64,000 nt of DNA, from the NCBI GenBank assembly GCA_000497835.1, contig KI547172.1:148844-212843 (forward strand), read 5' to 3'. Under the pieces are notes generated by a model. It did not search any database and had not been told where the DNA came from. It worked only from the letters and a program-made list of their open reading frames with translations. Origin of the DNA: a gamma proteobacterium L18 (GTDB taxonomy: Bacteria > Pseudomonadota > Gammaproteobacteria > Pseudomonadales > Pseudomonadaceae). Position numbers and translations under genes: made by a program. Of this stretch, positions 7,396-15,897 are shown one piece after another. Numbering within the stretch: the stretch's first letter is position 1; every line of letters starts with the position of its first letter.

Positions 7396-8820
7396 ATGTC
7401 CTCCGCTGCATCACCGCGCATCGAAAAAGACCTGCTTGGCGTTCTCGAAGTCCCCGCTGAAGCGTACTACGGCATCCAGACCCTGCGGGCGGTAACCAAC
7501 TTCCGTCTCTCCGGCGTTCCGATCTCGCACTACCCCAAGCTGGTCGTGGGCCTGGCCATGGTCAAACAGGCCGCAGCCGACGCCAACCGCGAGCTGGGTC
7601 ACCTCAGCGATGCCAAGCACGCTGCCATCAGCGAAGCCTGTGCTCGCCTGATCCGCGGTGACTTCCACGAGCAGTTCGTGGTGGACATGATTCAAGGCGG
7701 CGCTGGCACTTCAACCAACATGAATGCCAACGAAGTCATCGCCAACATCGCGCTGGAGGCCATGGGCCACAGCAAGGGCGAATACAAATACCTGCACCCC
7801 AACAACGACGTGAACATGGCGCAGTCGACCAACGACGCCTACCCCACCGCGATCCGCCTGGGTCTGCTGTTGGGCCACGACGCCCTGTTGGCCAGCCTGG
7901 ACAGCCTGATTCAGGCGTTCGCCGCCAAAGGCCAGGAGTTCGCCCACGTACTGAAGATGGGCCGTACCCAGCTGCAGGACGCGGTACCGATGACCCTGGG
8001 CCAGGAATTCCACGCCTTCGCCACCACGCTGACCGAAGACCTCAACCGTCTGCGCAGCCTGGCGCCGGAGCTGCTGACCGAAGTCAACCTGGGCGGTACC
8101 GCCATCGGCACCGGCATCAACGCCGACCCGCGCTACCAGGCCCTGGCCGTGTCGCGCCTGGCCACCATCAGCGGCCAGCCGCTGGTACCGGCTGCCGACC
8201 TGATCGAAGCCACCTCCGACATGGGCGCCTTCGTGCTGTTCTCCGGCATGCTCAAGCGTACCGCGGTCAAGCTGTCGAAGATCTGCAACGACCTGCGCCT
8301 GCTGTCCAGCGGCCCACGCACCGGCATCAACGAAATCAACCTGCCGGCCCGCCAGCCAGGCAGCTCGATCATGCCGGGCAAGGTCAACCCGGTCATTCCG
8401 GAGGCCGTGAACATGTGCGCCTTCGAGATCATGGGCAACGACTTGGCGCTGACCATCGCGGCCGAAGGCGGCCAGCTGCAACTGAACGTGATGGAGCCGC
8501 TGATCGCCTACAAGATCTTCGACTCGATCCGCCTGCTGCAGCGCGCCATGGACATGCTGCGCGAGCACTGCATCGTCGGCATCACCGCCAACGAACAGCG
8601 CTGCCGCGAACTGGTCGAACACTCGATCGGTCTGGTTACCGCGTTGAACCCGTACATCGGCTACGAGAACGCCACCCGTATCGCCCGCGTTGCCCTGGAA
8701 ACGGGCCGTGGCGTACTGGAACTGGTGCGTGAGGAAGGGCTGCTTGACGAAGCCAGCCTGGAAGACATCCTGCGCCCAGAGAACATGATTGCTCCACGCC
8801 TGGTGCCCCTGAAGGCCTGA
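7396..8820 (+). CDS. aspA: Aspartate ammonia-lyase (aspartase)
   Basis: A 474-residue member of the fumarase/aspartase superfamily. The signature GSSIMPGKVNPVIPE is present near residue 320, with TSTNMNANEVIAN and TNDAYPTA upstream, as in AspA. It deaminates L-aspartate reversibly to fumarate and ammonia in the cytosol. The gene is monocistronic: it is followed by a strong terminator at 8886-8920. It is the first of several aspartate-related genes in the window (nadX-like at 17583, asparaginase at 28912, racemase at 28160). Confidence 0.95.
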   Translation: MSSAASPRIEKDLLGVLEVPAEAYYGIQTLRAVTNFRLSGVPISHYPKLVVGLAMVKQAAADANRELGHLSDAKHAAISEACARLIRGDFHEQFVVDMIQGGAGTSTNMNANEVIANIALEAMGHSKGEYKYLHPNNDVNMAQSTNDAYPTAIRLGLLLGHDALLASLDSLIQAFAAKGQEFAHVLKMGRTQLQDAVPMTLGQEFHAFATTLTEDLNRLRSLAPELLTEVNLGGTAIGTGINADPRYQALAVSRLATISGQPLVPAADLIEATSDMGAFVLFSGMLKRTAVKLSKICNDLRLLSSGPRTGINEINLPARQPGSSIMPGKVNPVIPEAVNMCAFEIMGNDLALTIAAEGGQLQLNVMEPLIAYKIFDSIRLLQRAMDMLREHCIVGITANEQRCRELVEHSIGLVTALNPYIGYENATRIARVALETGRGVLELVREEGLLDEASLEDILRPENMIAPRLVPLKA

Positions 8821-8885
8821 CCTTCGGCACCACGCCAGCTACACCGCTCACCAGGTCGAGGGACTAGACACCTCTCACCTTTTGA

Positions 8886-8920
8886 GGGCCCCGGGCTTAA
8901 ACCCGTGGGCCCTTTTTTTT
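8886..8920 (+). terminator. Rho-independent terminator of aspA
   Basis: A GC-rich stem (GGGCCCCGGG pairing with CCCGTGGGCCC, one mismatch) around a TTAAA loop, directly followed by eight T residues (8913-8920). Confidence 0.9.
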
Positions 8921-8932
8921 GGCTTGGGTTTT

Positions 8933-9124
8933 GTGGTGGCTGCTTCCCGGGCAGAGCCCGGTCCTACACCGGTCGCGGCAGTGGTGTCAGGTAGGCAAAG
9001 CGACCCGCTTTTATGGGCACAGCAGGTCTATCAGGGGGACCACCGAAAGCGGACCGCTTTGCATCCCTGATACCCATGGCCCGATCGGTGTAGGACCGGG
9101 CTCTGCCCGGGAAGCAGCCACCAC
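8933..9124. repeat. Long inverted-repeat element, copy 1 (192 bp)
   Basis: The 43-base ends (8933-8975 and 9082-9124) pair with one mismatch, and pairing continues imperfectly inward (GCAAAGCG...CGCTTTGC), leaving a small central loop. The arm contains CGCGGCAGTGGTGTCAG, also found in the element at 45015-45185, and the loops (GGCACAGCAGG / GGCACTGCAGG) are related as well, so these are two copies of one repeat family. No ORF is encoded. Confidence 0.75.
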
Positions 9125-9398
9125 CGACCCAACATTGTTCCCCCCTGAAACACTCCCCCCAGCGTTACTTCAAAAAGCACTCTTTTCTCGCAGTTACACA
9201 AAGTGCGCTCAATGAGTGTGCATATCCGTGCCACATAAGAAACTTTGTTTCACCTATAAAACGTTCAAGTTTTAACCAATATATCGTAACTAATTAATAG
9301 TTAAGAGTTTTTCAAACTAATTCGAAACTGCGGGCAACTGGCATTGTTCATGCACTAAACGTCGTATCACCTATAAAACAGACCAGAGAGCTTCCCCA
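9125..9398 (+). promoter_or_regulatory. AT-rich upstream region of the 17-gene catabolic operon
   Basis: Roughly 270 bases, clearly richer in A/T than the flanking genes. The sequence CACCTATAAAAC occurs twice in direct orientation (9251-9262 and 9368-9379), 117 bases apart; the second copy ends about 20 bases before the first gene. These could be operator half-sites (for example for the IclR protein encoded in the operon) or duplicated promoter elements. Confidence 0.45.
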
Positions 9399-10250
9399 AT
9401 GGCTGTGAAAGAGATGTACGCAATCGCCCCGCAATGGAAACAACCAGCGCCCAAGGAAGACCTGGAGCCGACCGAGATCGAGTTCCGCCAGGTCGGCAAG
9501 TGCTTCCCGGCCAAGGGGAAGTCTGAAGCGCCGTTCGCCATCCGCAACGTCAACTTCAAGATCCGCCGTGGCGAGGTGGTGTCCATCATCGGCCCGTCGG
9601 GCTGCGGCAAAAGCACCATCCTTAATATGGGCTCGGGCCTGTACCGCCCCAGCGAAGGCGAAGTCTTCGTGGGCGGCGAGGCCGTGACCGGGCCGGTGCG
9701 CAAGGTGGCGTTCATGCTGCAGAAGGACTTGCTGATGCCCTGGCGCAGCATCCGCCGCAACGTGGAGTTGGGCCTGGAGATTCAGGGCATGGCCAAGGAG
9801 CAGCGCAAAGTCATCGCCGAAGATCTGCTCAACCGCTGCCACCTGCAAGGTTTTGCCGACCACTATCCCTTCCAGCTGTCGGGCGGTATGCGCCAGCGCG
9901 CCGCGCTGGCCCGCACCCTGGCCATCGACCCGCAGGTGCTGTTCCTCGACGAGCCGTTCTCGGCCCTCGATGCGCAGACCAAGATGATCCTGCAGCAAGA
10001 CCTGGCGCAGATGCTCTACCAGGAAAAGAAAACCGCGCTGTTCATCACCCACGACCTGGTGGAAGCCATCGCCATGTCCGACCGCCTGCTGGTGATGAGC
10101 GCCCGCCCCGGCACCATCGTCGAGGAAATCGTCGTCGACCTGCCCTTCCGCGAGAACCCGCTGGAGCGCCGCAAGCTGCCGGAAATCGGCCCGCTGGCCG
10201 GGCGCCTGATGGAGTTGCTGAAAGTCGGCGAAGACACCGAACTGCATTGA
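9399..10250 (+). CDS. ABC transporter ATPase, NitT/TauT type
   Basis: A 283-residue ATP-binding subunit. Walker A is GPSGCGKST (about residues 65-73), the Q-loop region is VAFMLQKDLLMPW, the signature is LSGGMRQR, Walker B is VLFLDEP, and the switch His is in FITHD. It resembles SsuB/TauB/NrtD-like ATPases. It is the first gene of the operon, followed by its binding protein and permease, and energises import of the unknown pathway substrate. A roughly 20-residue N-terminal extension precedes the ABC fold. Confidence 0.93.
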   Translation: MAVKEMYAIAPQWKQPAPKEDLEPTEIEFRQVGKCFPAKGKSEAPFAIRNVNFKIRRGEVVSIIGPSGCGKSTILNMGSGLYRPSEGEVFVGGEAVTGPVRKVAFMLQKDLLMPWRSIRRNVELGLEIQGMAKEQRKVIAEDLLNRCHLQGFADHYPFQLSGGMRQRAALARTLAIDPQVLFLDEPFSALDAQTKMILQQDLAQMLYQEKKTALFITHDLVEAIAMSDRLLVMSARPGTIVEEIVVDLPFRENPLERRKLPEIGPLAGRLMELLKVGEDTELH

Positions 10251-10288
10251 TCAACGCCTCACGGCCATCAACCGATTCTGGAGCACGC

Positions 10289-11275
10289 ATGTTCAAGTCC
10301 CTGTTCACCACCACGATCCTCGCCGCAGGCCTGGGCCTTGCGGCGCTGGCCCAGGCGCAGACCGACGTCACTTACCTGCTGCCGGCCCCACCGAATTCGC
10401 CCGCGTTCGCACCCTGGGTGATCGCCAAGGAAAAGGGCTACTACAGCAGCAAGGATTTGAACGTCGAGTTCATCGCCGCCAAGGGTGGCGTCGACGTGGC
10501 CAAGCAGATTGGCGCGGGCAACGCCATGGTCGGCGGCGCCATCGGTGACACGCCGATCGTGGTGCGCGCCAACGGCATTCCGGTACGCGCCGTGGCCGTG
10601 CTGGGCGCAGGCGGCGTGACCATGATCGCCACCAACGCCGACGCCCACATCAATTCCATCCAGGACCTGAAGGGCAAGACCCTCACCGTGATGTCCTACT
10701 CGGACACCACCTACTACGCCCTGCTGGCCTCGCTGCGCAAAGCCGGGCTGGGCAAGGACGACGTCAACGTGCAGGCCGCCGGCCCCGCCGGTGTGTGGCA
10801 GCTGTTCTCAGCCAAGAAAGCCGAAGCCATGGCCGGCGTACCGGACTGGGTAGTGGACGCCCAAGGCGCCGGGCTGAACGTGAAACTGATCCCCCAGGAC
10901 CAGGTGTTCGAGAGCATGGCCCAGGCCATCCTGGCTTCCGATGACGCCATCAAGAACCACCCCGACGTGGTCCACGGCGTGGTGCAGGCCACCCTGCAAG
11001 GCATGCGCGACATCATCCAGGACCCGCACGCCGCCGCCGTCACCTTCGCCAAGGCCGTGCCAGCCTACGCCGGCAAGGAAGCCGAGCTGGAGCGGGTGTT
11101 CAAGCTCTACGTCGACAACGTCTACGCGCACCAGACCGTGCTGGGCCAGATCGACCCGGCGCGCCTGGACAAGGTCCGCCAGTTCTACGTCAGCGAAGGC
11201 ATCGTCGCCAAGGAGCCCAAGCTGGAAGACCTGTACACCAACCAGTTCATCGACACCACGACGGCCGCCCAGTAA
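10289..11275 (+). CDS. ABC transporter substrate-binding protein, NitT/TauT (NMT1/THI5-like)
   Basis: A 328-residue periplasmic binding protein. The signal peptide MFKSLFTTTILAAGLGLAALAQA is followed by VTYLLPAPPNSPAFAPWVIAKEKGYY, the typical start of the SsuA/TauA/NMT1 fold, and GDTPIVVRANGIPV. Relatives bind sulfonates, nitrate, aromatic acids or pyrimidine precursors; the ligand here is not readable. The ATG at 10289 is preceded by CTGGAG and starts the signal peptide, so the earlier in-frame TTG is not used. Confidence 0.92.
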   Translation: MFKSLFTTTILAAGLGLAALAQAQTDVTYLLPAPPNSPAFAPWVIAKEKGYYSSKDLNVEFIAAKGGVDVAKQIGAGNAMVGGAIGDTPIVVRANGIPVRAVAVLGAGGVTMIATNADAHINSIQDLKGKTLTVMSYSDTTYYALLASLRKAGLGKDDVNVQAAGPAGVWQLFSAKKAEAMAGVPDWVVDAQGAGLNVKLIPQDQVFESMAQAILASDDAIKNHPDVVHGVVQATLQGMRDIIQDPHAAAVTFAKAVPAYAGKEAELERVFKLYVDNVYAHQTVLGQIDPARLDKVRQFYVSEGIVAKEPKLEDLYTNQFIDTTTAAQ

Positions 11276-11303
11276 GCCGCGGGACACACACAGGTATTAA
11301 CCG

Positions 11304-12080
11304 ATGAGAAGTCTGAACCCCTCCATGCTCGGCAGCGCCGGGTTGTTGATTCTGTTCCTGCTGGCCTGGCAGTTCGGCCCGGGCCTGTTGGGCATGCCCG
11401 AATTCGTCATGCCCAAGCTGAGCCGCGTGGCCCAGGAAACCGTGTCCATGTGGGGCACTAGCGGCCTGATGAAACATACGCTGATCACCGCCTTTGAAAT
11501 CATCGTCGGCTTCGGCCTGGGCGCCTTGCTGGGCGTGATGATCGGCGTGTCGCTGGGCCTGTCGCCGTCCGCCGAAGCCATGCTGTCGCCGTACATCCTG
11601 GCCCTGCAGATTGCCCCGAAAGTCGCGTTCGCGCCGCTGTTCGTGATGTGGCTGGGCTACACCATCTACCCCAAGATCCTGATCGCCATCCTGATCGTGT
11701 TCTTCCCGGTGATGATCAACGTGCTGTCGGCGATCCGCACCGTGGACCCAGACATGATCAACCTGGTGCGCACCATGAATGCCAGCCGCTGGCAGATCTT
11801 CCGCCTGGTGGAGTTCCCGTCGGCCATGGCCGCGCTGTTCTCCGGCCTGCGCATTGCCTCCACCCTGGCGGTGATCGGCGTCACCGTCGGTGAGCTGGTA
11901 GGCGGCAACCAGGGCCTGGGCTTCCTGTTGGTGGACGCCGAGGGCCAGGGCAACACCAGTGGCGTGTTCGTGGCCATCGTCATGCTCACCCTGATCGGCG
12001 TGCTGGCCTACGGCGCCGTGGTGTGGGCCGAGAAGCGCGTGCTGCATTACCTGCCCAAAGCCATGCTGAGTACCAAATAA
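11304..12080 (+). CDS. ABC transporter permease, NitT/TauT type
   Basis: A 258-residue integral membrane protein with about six helices. The EAA-like cytoplasmic loop is MNASRWQIFRLVEFPSAMAALFSGLRIA. It forms the channel for the importer with the two preceding genes. Its stop codon overlaps the ATG of the next gene (TAATG at 12078-12082), tying transport to catabolism in one transcript. Confidence 0.93.
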   Translation: MRSLNPSMLGSAGLLILFLLAWQFGPGLLGMPEFVMPKLSRVAQETVSMWGTSGLMKHTLITAFEIIVGFGLGALLGVMIGVSLGLSPSAEAMLSPYILALQIAPKVAFAPLFVMWLGYTIYPKILIAILIVFFPVMINVLSAIRTVDPDMINLVRTMNASRWQIFRLVEFPSAMAALFSGLRIASTLAVIGVTVGELVGGNQGLGFLLVDAEGQGNTSGVFVAIVMLTLIGVLAYGAVVWAEKRVLHYLPKAMLSTK

Positions 12081-12844
12081 TGAAGCCTTCCACTCGACTG
12101 CTCGAAGGCCGCCGCGTGCTGGTCACCGGTGGCGCCCGCGGCCTGGGCCTGGCCTTCGCCGAATCGATCGCCCGGGCCGGTGCCCGCGTGGTGATTGCCG
12201 ACATTCTTGCCGACCGCGTGCAACAGGCCGCTGCCGAACTGCTGGCCATGGAACTGGACGTCACCGGCCTGACCGTGGACCTGGCCGACCCGGCCTCCAT
12301 CGACGCCTGCGTCGCGGCCGCTACCCGGCAACTGGGCGGCCTCGATGGCTTGGTCAACAACGCCTCGGTGACCAACTCCGGCGGCAAGACCTGCGAAGAG
12401 CTGGACATCGATACCTGGGACACGGTGATGAAGGTCAACGTGCGCGGCACCTGGCTGATGACCAAGGCGTGCCTGCCGGCCCTGCGCCAGAGTGGCAACG
12501 GTGCAGTCATCAACCTGGCCTCCGACACCCCGCTGTGGGGCGCCACCAACCTGCTGGCCTACGTGGCCAGCAAGGGCGCCGTCATCGCCATGACCCGCAG
12601 CCTGGCCCGCGAGCTGGGCAAGGACAACATCACCGTCAACGCCATCGCCCCCGGCCTGGTGCTGGTGGAAGCCACCGCCTACGTGCCCGAGGCACGCCAT
12701 CGCCTGTACACCGAGCAGCGCGCCCTCCAGCGTGCGCAATTGCCCGAGGACGTCAGCGGCGCGGTGATCTTCGCCCTTTCCAATCTTGCCCGCTTCATTA
12801 CTGGACAAACCCTGCCGGTCAACGGCGGGTTTGTCATGCCCTGA
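12080..12844 (+). CDS. Short-chain dehydrogenase/reductase
   Basis: A 254-residue classical SDR: TGGARGLG cofactor motif (about residues 17-24), NNAS, a catalytic Ser in INLASD, and YVASK (YxxxK). It probably oxidises a hydroxylated intermediate or a cis-diol with NAD(P)+. The C-terminal TGQTLPVNGGFVMP is typical. The ATG overlaps the permease stop. Substrate specificity cannot be assigned; in a Rieske-oxygenase pathway a diol dehydrogenase role would be logical. Confidence 0.9.
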   Translation: MKPSTRLLEGRRVLVTGGARGLGLAFAESIARAGARVVIADILADRVQQAAAELLAMELDVTGLTVDLADPASIDACVAAATRQLGGLDGLVNNASVTNSGGKTCEELDIDTWDTVMKVNVRGTWLMTKACLPALRQSGNGAVINLASDTPLWGATNLLAYVASKGAVIAMTRSLARELGKDNITVNAIAPGLVLVEATAYVPEARHRLYTEQRALQRAQLPEDVSGAVIFALSNLARFITGQTLPVNGGFVMP

Positions 12845-12857
12845 GAAGGAGACAGCC

Positions 12858-13397
12858 GTGACTGATCTATCCGCACAACAACAAGCCCCGAAAAGCTGGG
12901 AACGCCCTGAAGGCGCCAGCCTGGAAGCCTGGATGCAAACCCGCATTGCCCGTTACGAGACGCGCAAGTACGACTGGAACGCGCTGAAATTCCAGGCCGA
13001 CTACGACCCCAAATACCGCCGTGCGCAAATGCGCTACATCGGCACCGGCGGCACCGGCGTGTCCACCGACATGAACACCATCCCGTCGGAGAACTTCACC
13101 TTCTCCACCATGGTGATCCCGGCCGGCCACGAAGGCCCGTCGCACCTGCACACCGACGTCGAAGAAGTGTTCTTCGTGCTGCGCGGCAAGCTCAAGGTGG
13201 TGATCGAGAAGGACGGCGAGCGTTACGAAACCATCCTCACCGACCGCGACGTGATCTCGGTGCCGCCAGGCGTGTACCGCGAAGAGATCAACATCGGCGA
13301 TGAGGACGCACTGATGTGCGTGATGCTCGGCGCCAAGAAGCCCATCACCCCGACCTATCCGCCAGAGCACCCTCTGGCCTCGATCAAGCGCGGTTGA
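12858..13397 (+). CDS. Cupin-domain protein
   Basis: A 179-residue single cupin. Motif 1 is intact (GHEGPSHLHTDVEEVFFVLRG, with HxH and the downstream Glu). Motif 2 (VPPGVYREEIN) lacks the usual metal-binding His. It could be a dioxygenase, an isomerase or a binding protein acting on a pathway intermediate. The start is a GTG at 12858, preceded by GAAGGAG at 12845-12851 just after the SDR stop; the longer upstream frame overlaps the SDR gene and is rejected. Confidence 0.85.
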   Translation: MTDLSAQQQAPKSWERPEGASLEAWMQTRIARYETRKYDWNALKFQADYDPKYRRAQMRYIGTGGTGVSTDMNTIPSENFTFSTMVIPAGHEGPSHLHTDVEEVFFVLRGKLKVVIEKDGERYETILTDRDVISVPPGVYREEINIGDEDALMCVMLGAKKPITPTYPPEHPLASIKRG

Positions 13398-13401
13398 AGC
13401 C

Positions 13402-14277
13402 ATGTTGCACGCCACTGAAAACCTCGACCCCAGCGCTGAACTGCAAGGCCTGCTGGCCAGCCGTTTCCCCCAGCGAATGCTGAACGTACCCGGCGGCCAA
13501 CAGGCTGTGCGCGAAACCGGCAACGGCCCGGCCGTGGTGCTGTTGCACGGCATCGGTTCGGGCGCTGGCTCCTGGCTGGAAGTGGCGCTGCAACTGGGCC
13601 AGGGCGCCCGGGTGATTGCCTGGGACGCCCCCGGCTACGGCGACTCCACGCCGTTGGCGCCGGTTGCGCCGCAAGCGGAAGACTACGCCGACCGCCTGCT
13701 GCACACCCTGGATACACTGGACATCGAACGCTGCGTGCTGGTGGGCCATTCGCTGGGGGCCATCACCGCCGCCGCATTTGCCCGCTTGCGCGCGCAGCGC
13801 GTCAGCCGCCTGGTACTGCTCAGCCCGGCGCGCGGCTACGGCGACCCTGCCCGCGAAATCCAGCGCCAGCAGATTCGCAGCAAACGCATCAGCACCCTGG
13901 AAACCCTGGGCATCGCGCAAATGGCTGCCCAGCGCAGCAGCGCCATGCTCTCGCCACGGCCCACGGCCAAGGCGCTGGCCTGGGTGCGCTGGAACATGTC
14001 GCGCCTGAATCAACACGGTTATCGCCAAGCCATCGAGCTTCTGTGCGGCGATGACCTGCTGCGCCACGCCCCGCTGCCGGTGCCCTGCGAAGTGCACTGC
14101 GGCGAAGCCGACGCCATCACTGCCCCCGAAGGCTGCCTGACCTTGGCCAAGGCCCTGGGCGCCAGCTTCAACCTGATCGCCGACGCCGGTCACGCCAGCC
14201 CCATCGAACAACCCTCCGTGGTAGCGGGCCGCCTGGCCTTCGCCCTCAAGGAATCCCTGACAGGTAGTGCTCAATGA
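13402..14277 (+). CDS. Alpha/beta-fold hydrolase
   Basis: A 291-residue alpha/beta hydrolase. The oxyanion-hole motif is VVLLHGIGSG, the nucleophile elbow VGHSLG places Ser at about residue 117, and acid and base are likely Asp237 (GEADAIT) and His264 (DAGHASPIEQP). In a ring-cleavage operon such enzymes typically cleave meta-cleavage products or lactones/enol-lactones. It starts five bases after the cupin stop and overlaps the IclR start by four bases. Confidence 0.9.
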   Translation: MLHATENLDPSAELQGLLASRFPQRMLNVPGGQQAVRETGNGPAVVLLHGIGSGAGSWLEVALQLGQGARVIAWDAPGYGDSTPLAPVAPQAEDYADRLLHTLDTLDIERCVLVGHSLGAITAAAFARLRAQRVSRLVLLSPARGYGDPAREIQRQQIRSKRISTLETLGIAQMAAQRSSAMLSPRPTAKALAWVRWNMSRLNQHGYRQAIELLCGDDLLRHAPLPVPCEVHCGEADAITAPEGCLTLAKALGASFNLIADAGHASPIEQPSVVAGRLAFALKESLTGSAQ

Positions 14278-15098
14278 ATGACTCTGATCTGACCAAAGAT
14301 GCGCAGGACAAATACATCGTCCCGGGCCTGGAGCGCGGCCTGTTGCTGCTGTGCGAATTCAGCCGGCAAAACCGCACGCTCACCGCGCCGGAATTGGCGC
14401 GCCGCCTTGAACTGCCCCGCTCCACCATCTTCCGCCTGCTGACCACCCTGGAAACCATGGGTTTCGTCACCCGCAGCGGCAACGAATACCGCCTGGGCAT
14501 GTCGGTGCTGCGCCTGGGCTTCGAATACCTGGCGTCGCTGGAACTGACCGAATTGGGCCAGCCGCTGTTGGCGCGCCTGTGCGACAAGCTCAACTACCCC
14601 AGCAATCTAGTGGTGCGCGACGGCCGCTCCATTGTCTACGTGGCCAAGGTTTCGCCGCCGTCGGTGTTCTCCAGCGCGGTCAATGTCGGCACCCGCCTGC
14701 CCGCCCACGCCACCGTGCTGGGGCGCATCCTGCTGGAAGACCTGTCGCTGGCCGAGCTGCGCGAGCTGTATCCCGAGGAGCATCTGGAACAGCATTCGCT
14801 GTGCACACCCAAGACGGTGCTGGAACTGTTCGACCTGGTGCAGGCCGACCGCCAGCGCGGTTACGTTAGCGGCGAAGGCTTTTTCGAGTCGGCCATATCG
14901 ACCGTTGCCGCACCGGTGCGCGACCACAGCGGCCGGGTGGTCGCCGCCTTGGGCGTGACCATCCCCACCACGCAGATCGGCCATGTCAATTTCGAGGAAA
15001 CCCTGGCCCAGGTGCGCCGCAACGCCGACGAACTGTCGCGCCTGCTCAACTACACCCCCGGCCATGGCAGCCGTGTCACTGCGCTGATGAGGGATTGA
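14274..15098 (+). CDS. IclR-family transcriptional regulator
   Basis: A 274-residue IclR protein. The N-terminal winged HTH (VPGLERGLLLLCEF...LTAPELARRLELPRSTIFRLLTTLE) is followed by the effector domain with GTRLPAHATVLGRILL and GYVSGEGFFESAISTVAAPVRD. It is embedded in the middle of the operon and overlaps the hydrolase gene (ATGA), so it is co-transcribed with its presumed targets and probably senses a pathway substrate or intermediate. Confidence 0.92.
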   Translation: MNDSDLTKDAQDKYIVPGLERGLLLLCEFSRQNRTLTAPELARRLELPRSTIFRLLTTLETMGFVTRSGNEYRLGMSVLRLGFEYLASLELTELGQPLLARLCDKLNYPSNLVVRDGRSIVYVAKVSPPSVFSSAVNVGTRLPAHATVLGRILLEDLSLAELRELYPEEHLEQHSLCTPKTVLELFDLVQADRQRGYVSGEGFFESAISTVAAPVRDHSGRVVAALGVTIPTTQIGHVNFEETLAQVRRNADELSRLLNYTPGHGSRVTALMRD

Positions 15099-15099
15099 G

Positions 15100-15897
15100 A
15101 TGAGCCTTTATCAGATCCAAGACAGCACCGCGATTGTCACCGGTGGCTCCTCGGGCATCGGCCTGGCCTGTGTCGAACTGCTGCTGGAAGCCGGCGCCAA
15201 GGTCGCCTTCTGCGGCCGTAACGAGGATCGCCTGCGCAGCGCCGAAGCCGACTTGCGGGCGCGCTTTCCGCACGCCCAGTTGCTCGCCCAGGTGTGCGAC
15301 GTGCTGGACGCAGCCAGCGTTCAAGCGTTCGCCGCCGCCAGCCAAGCCGCATTCGGGCCGGCCCAGATGCTGATCAACAACGCCGGCCAAGGCCGCGTGT
15401 CGACCTTCGCCGACACCACCGATGCCGCCTGGACCGAAGAGCTGAACCTGAAGTTCTTCTCGGTGATCAACCCGGTGCGTGCCTTCATGCCCCAGCTTGA
15501 AAGCCGTCAGGGCGCATCCATCGTCTGCGTGAATTCGCTGCTGGCCAGCCAGCCCGAGCCGCACATGGTCGCCACTTCCGCCGCCCGGGCCGGCCTGAAG
15601 AACCTGGTGCGTTCCATGGCCACCGAGTTCGCCGACAAAGGCATCCGCGTCAACGGCATCCTCATCGGCCTGGTGGAATCGGGCCAATGGCGCCGCCGCT
15701 TCGAGGCCCGCGACGAACGCCACCTCGACTGGTCGCAATGGACCGCGCAACTGGCGCAACGCAAACACATTCCCCTGGGTCGCCTGGGCCTGCCCGTAGA
15801 GGCAGCCCGCGCCATCCTGTTCCTGGCTTCGCCCTTGTCGGCTTACACCACAGGCAGCCATATCGACGTTTCCGGAGGCCTGTCCCGCCATGCGTAA
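15100..15897 (+). CDS. SDR-family protein lacking the canonical YxxxK motif
   Basis: A 265-residue SDR fold: TGGSSGIG at residues 13-20, NNAG, and a C-terminal TTGSHIDVSGG. Where a classical SDR has Ser...YxxxK, this protein reads CVNSLLASQPEPHMVATSAARAG, with no Tyr/Lys pair. It belongs to a divergent SDR group and may still act as a dehydrogenase by another arrangement. Its ATG is two bases after the IclR stop, and its end overlaps the next gene by eight bases. Confidence 0.85.
   Translation: MSLYQIQDSTAIVTGGSSGIGLACVELLLEAGAKVAFCGRNEDRLRSAEADLRARFPHAQLLAQVCDVLDAASVQAFAAASQAAFGPAQMLINNAGQGRVSTFADTTDAAWTEELNLKFFSVINPVRAFMPQLESRQGASIVCVNSLLASQPEPHMVATSAARAGLKNLVRSMATEFADKGIRVNGILIGLVESGQWRRRFEARDERHLDWSQWTAQLAQRKHIPLGRLGLPVEAARAILFLASPLSAYTTGSHIDVSGGLSRHA

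Noticed and set aside
8933..9124. Insertion sequence or CRISPR array
   Set aside because: No transposase frame, no repeated spacer pattern; the structure is a single long inverted repeat.
10247..10288. Start of the ABC binding protein at the TTG overlapping the ATPase stop
   Set aside because: It would add 14 polar residues before the signal peptide; the ATG at 10289 has a Shine-Dalgarno and begins the signal peptide.
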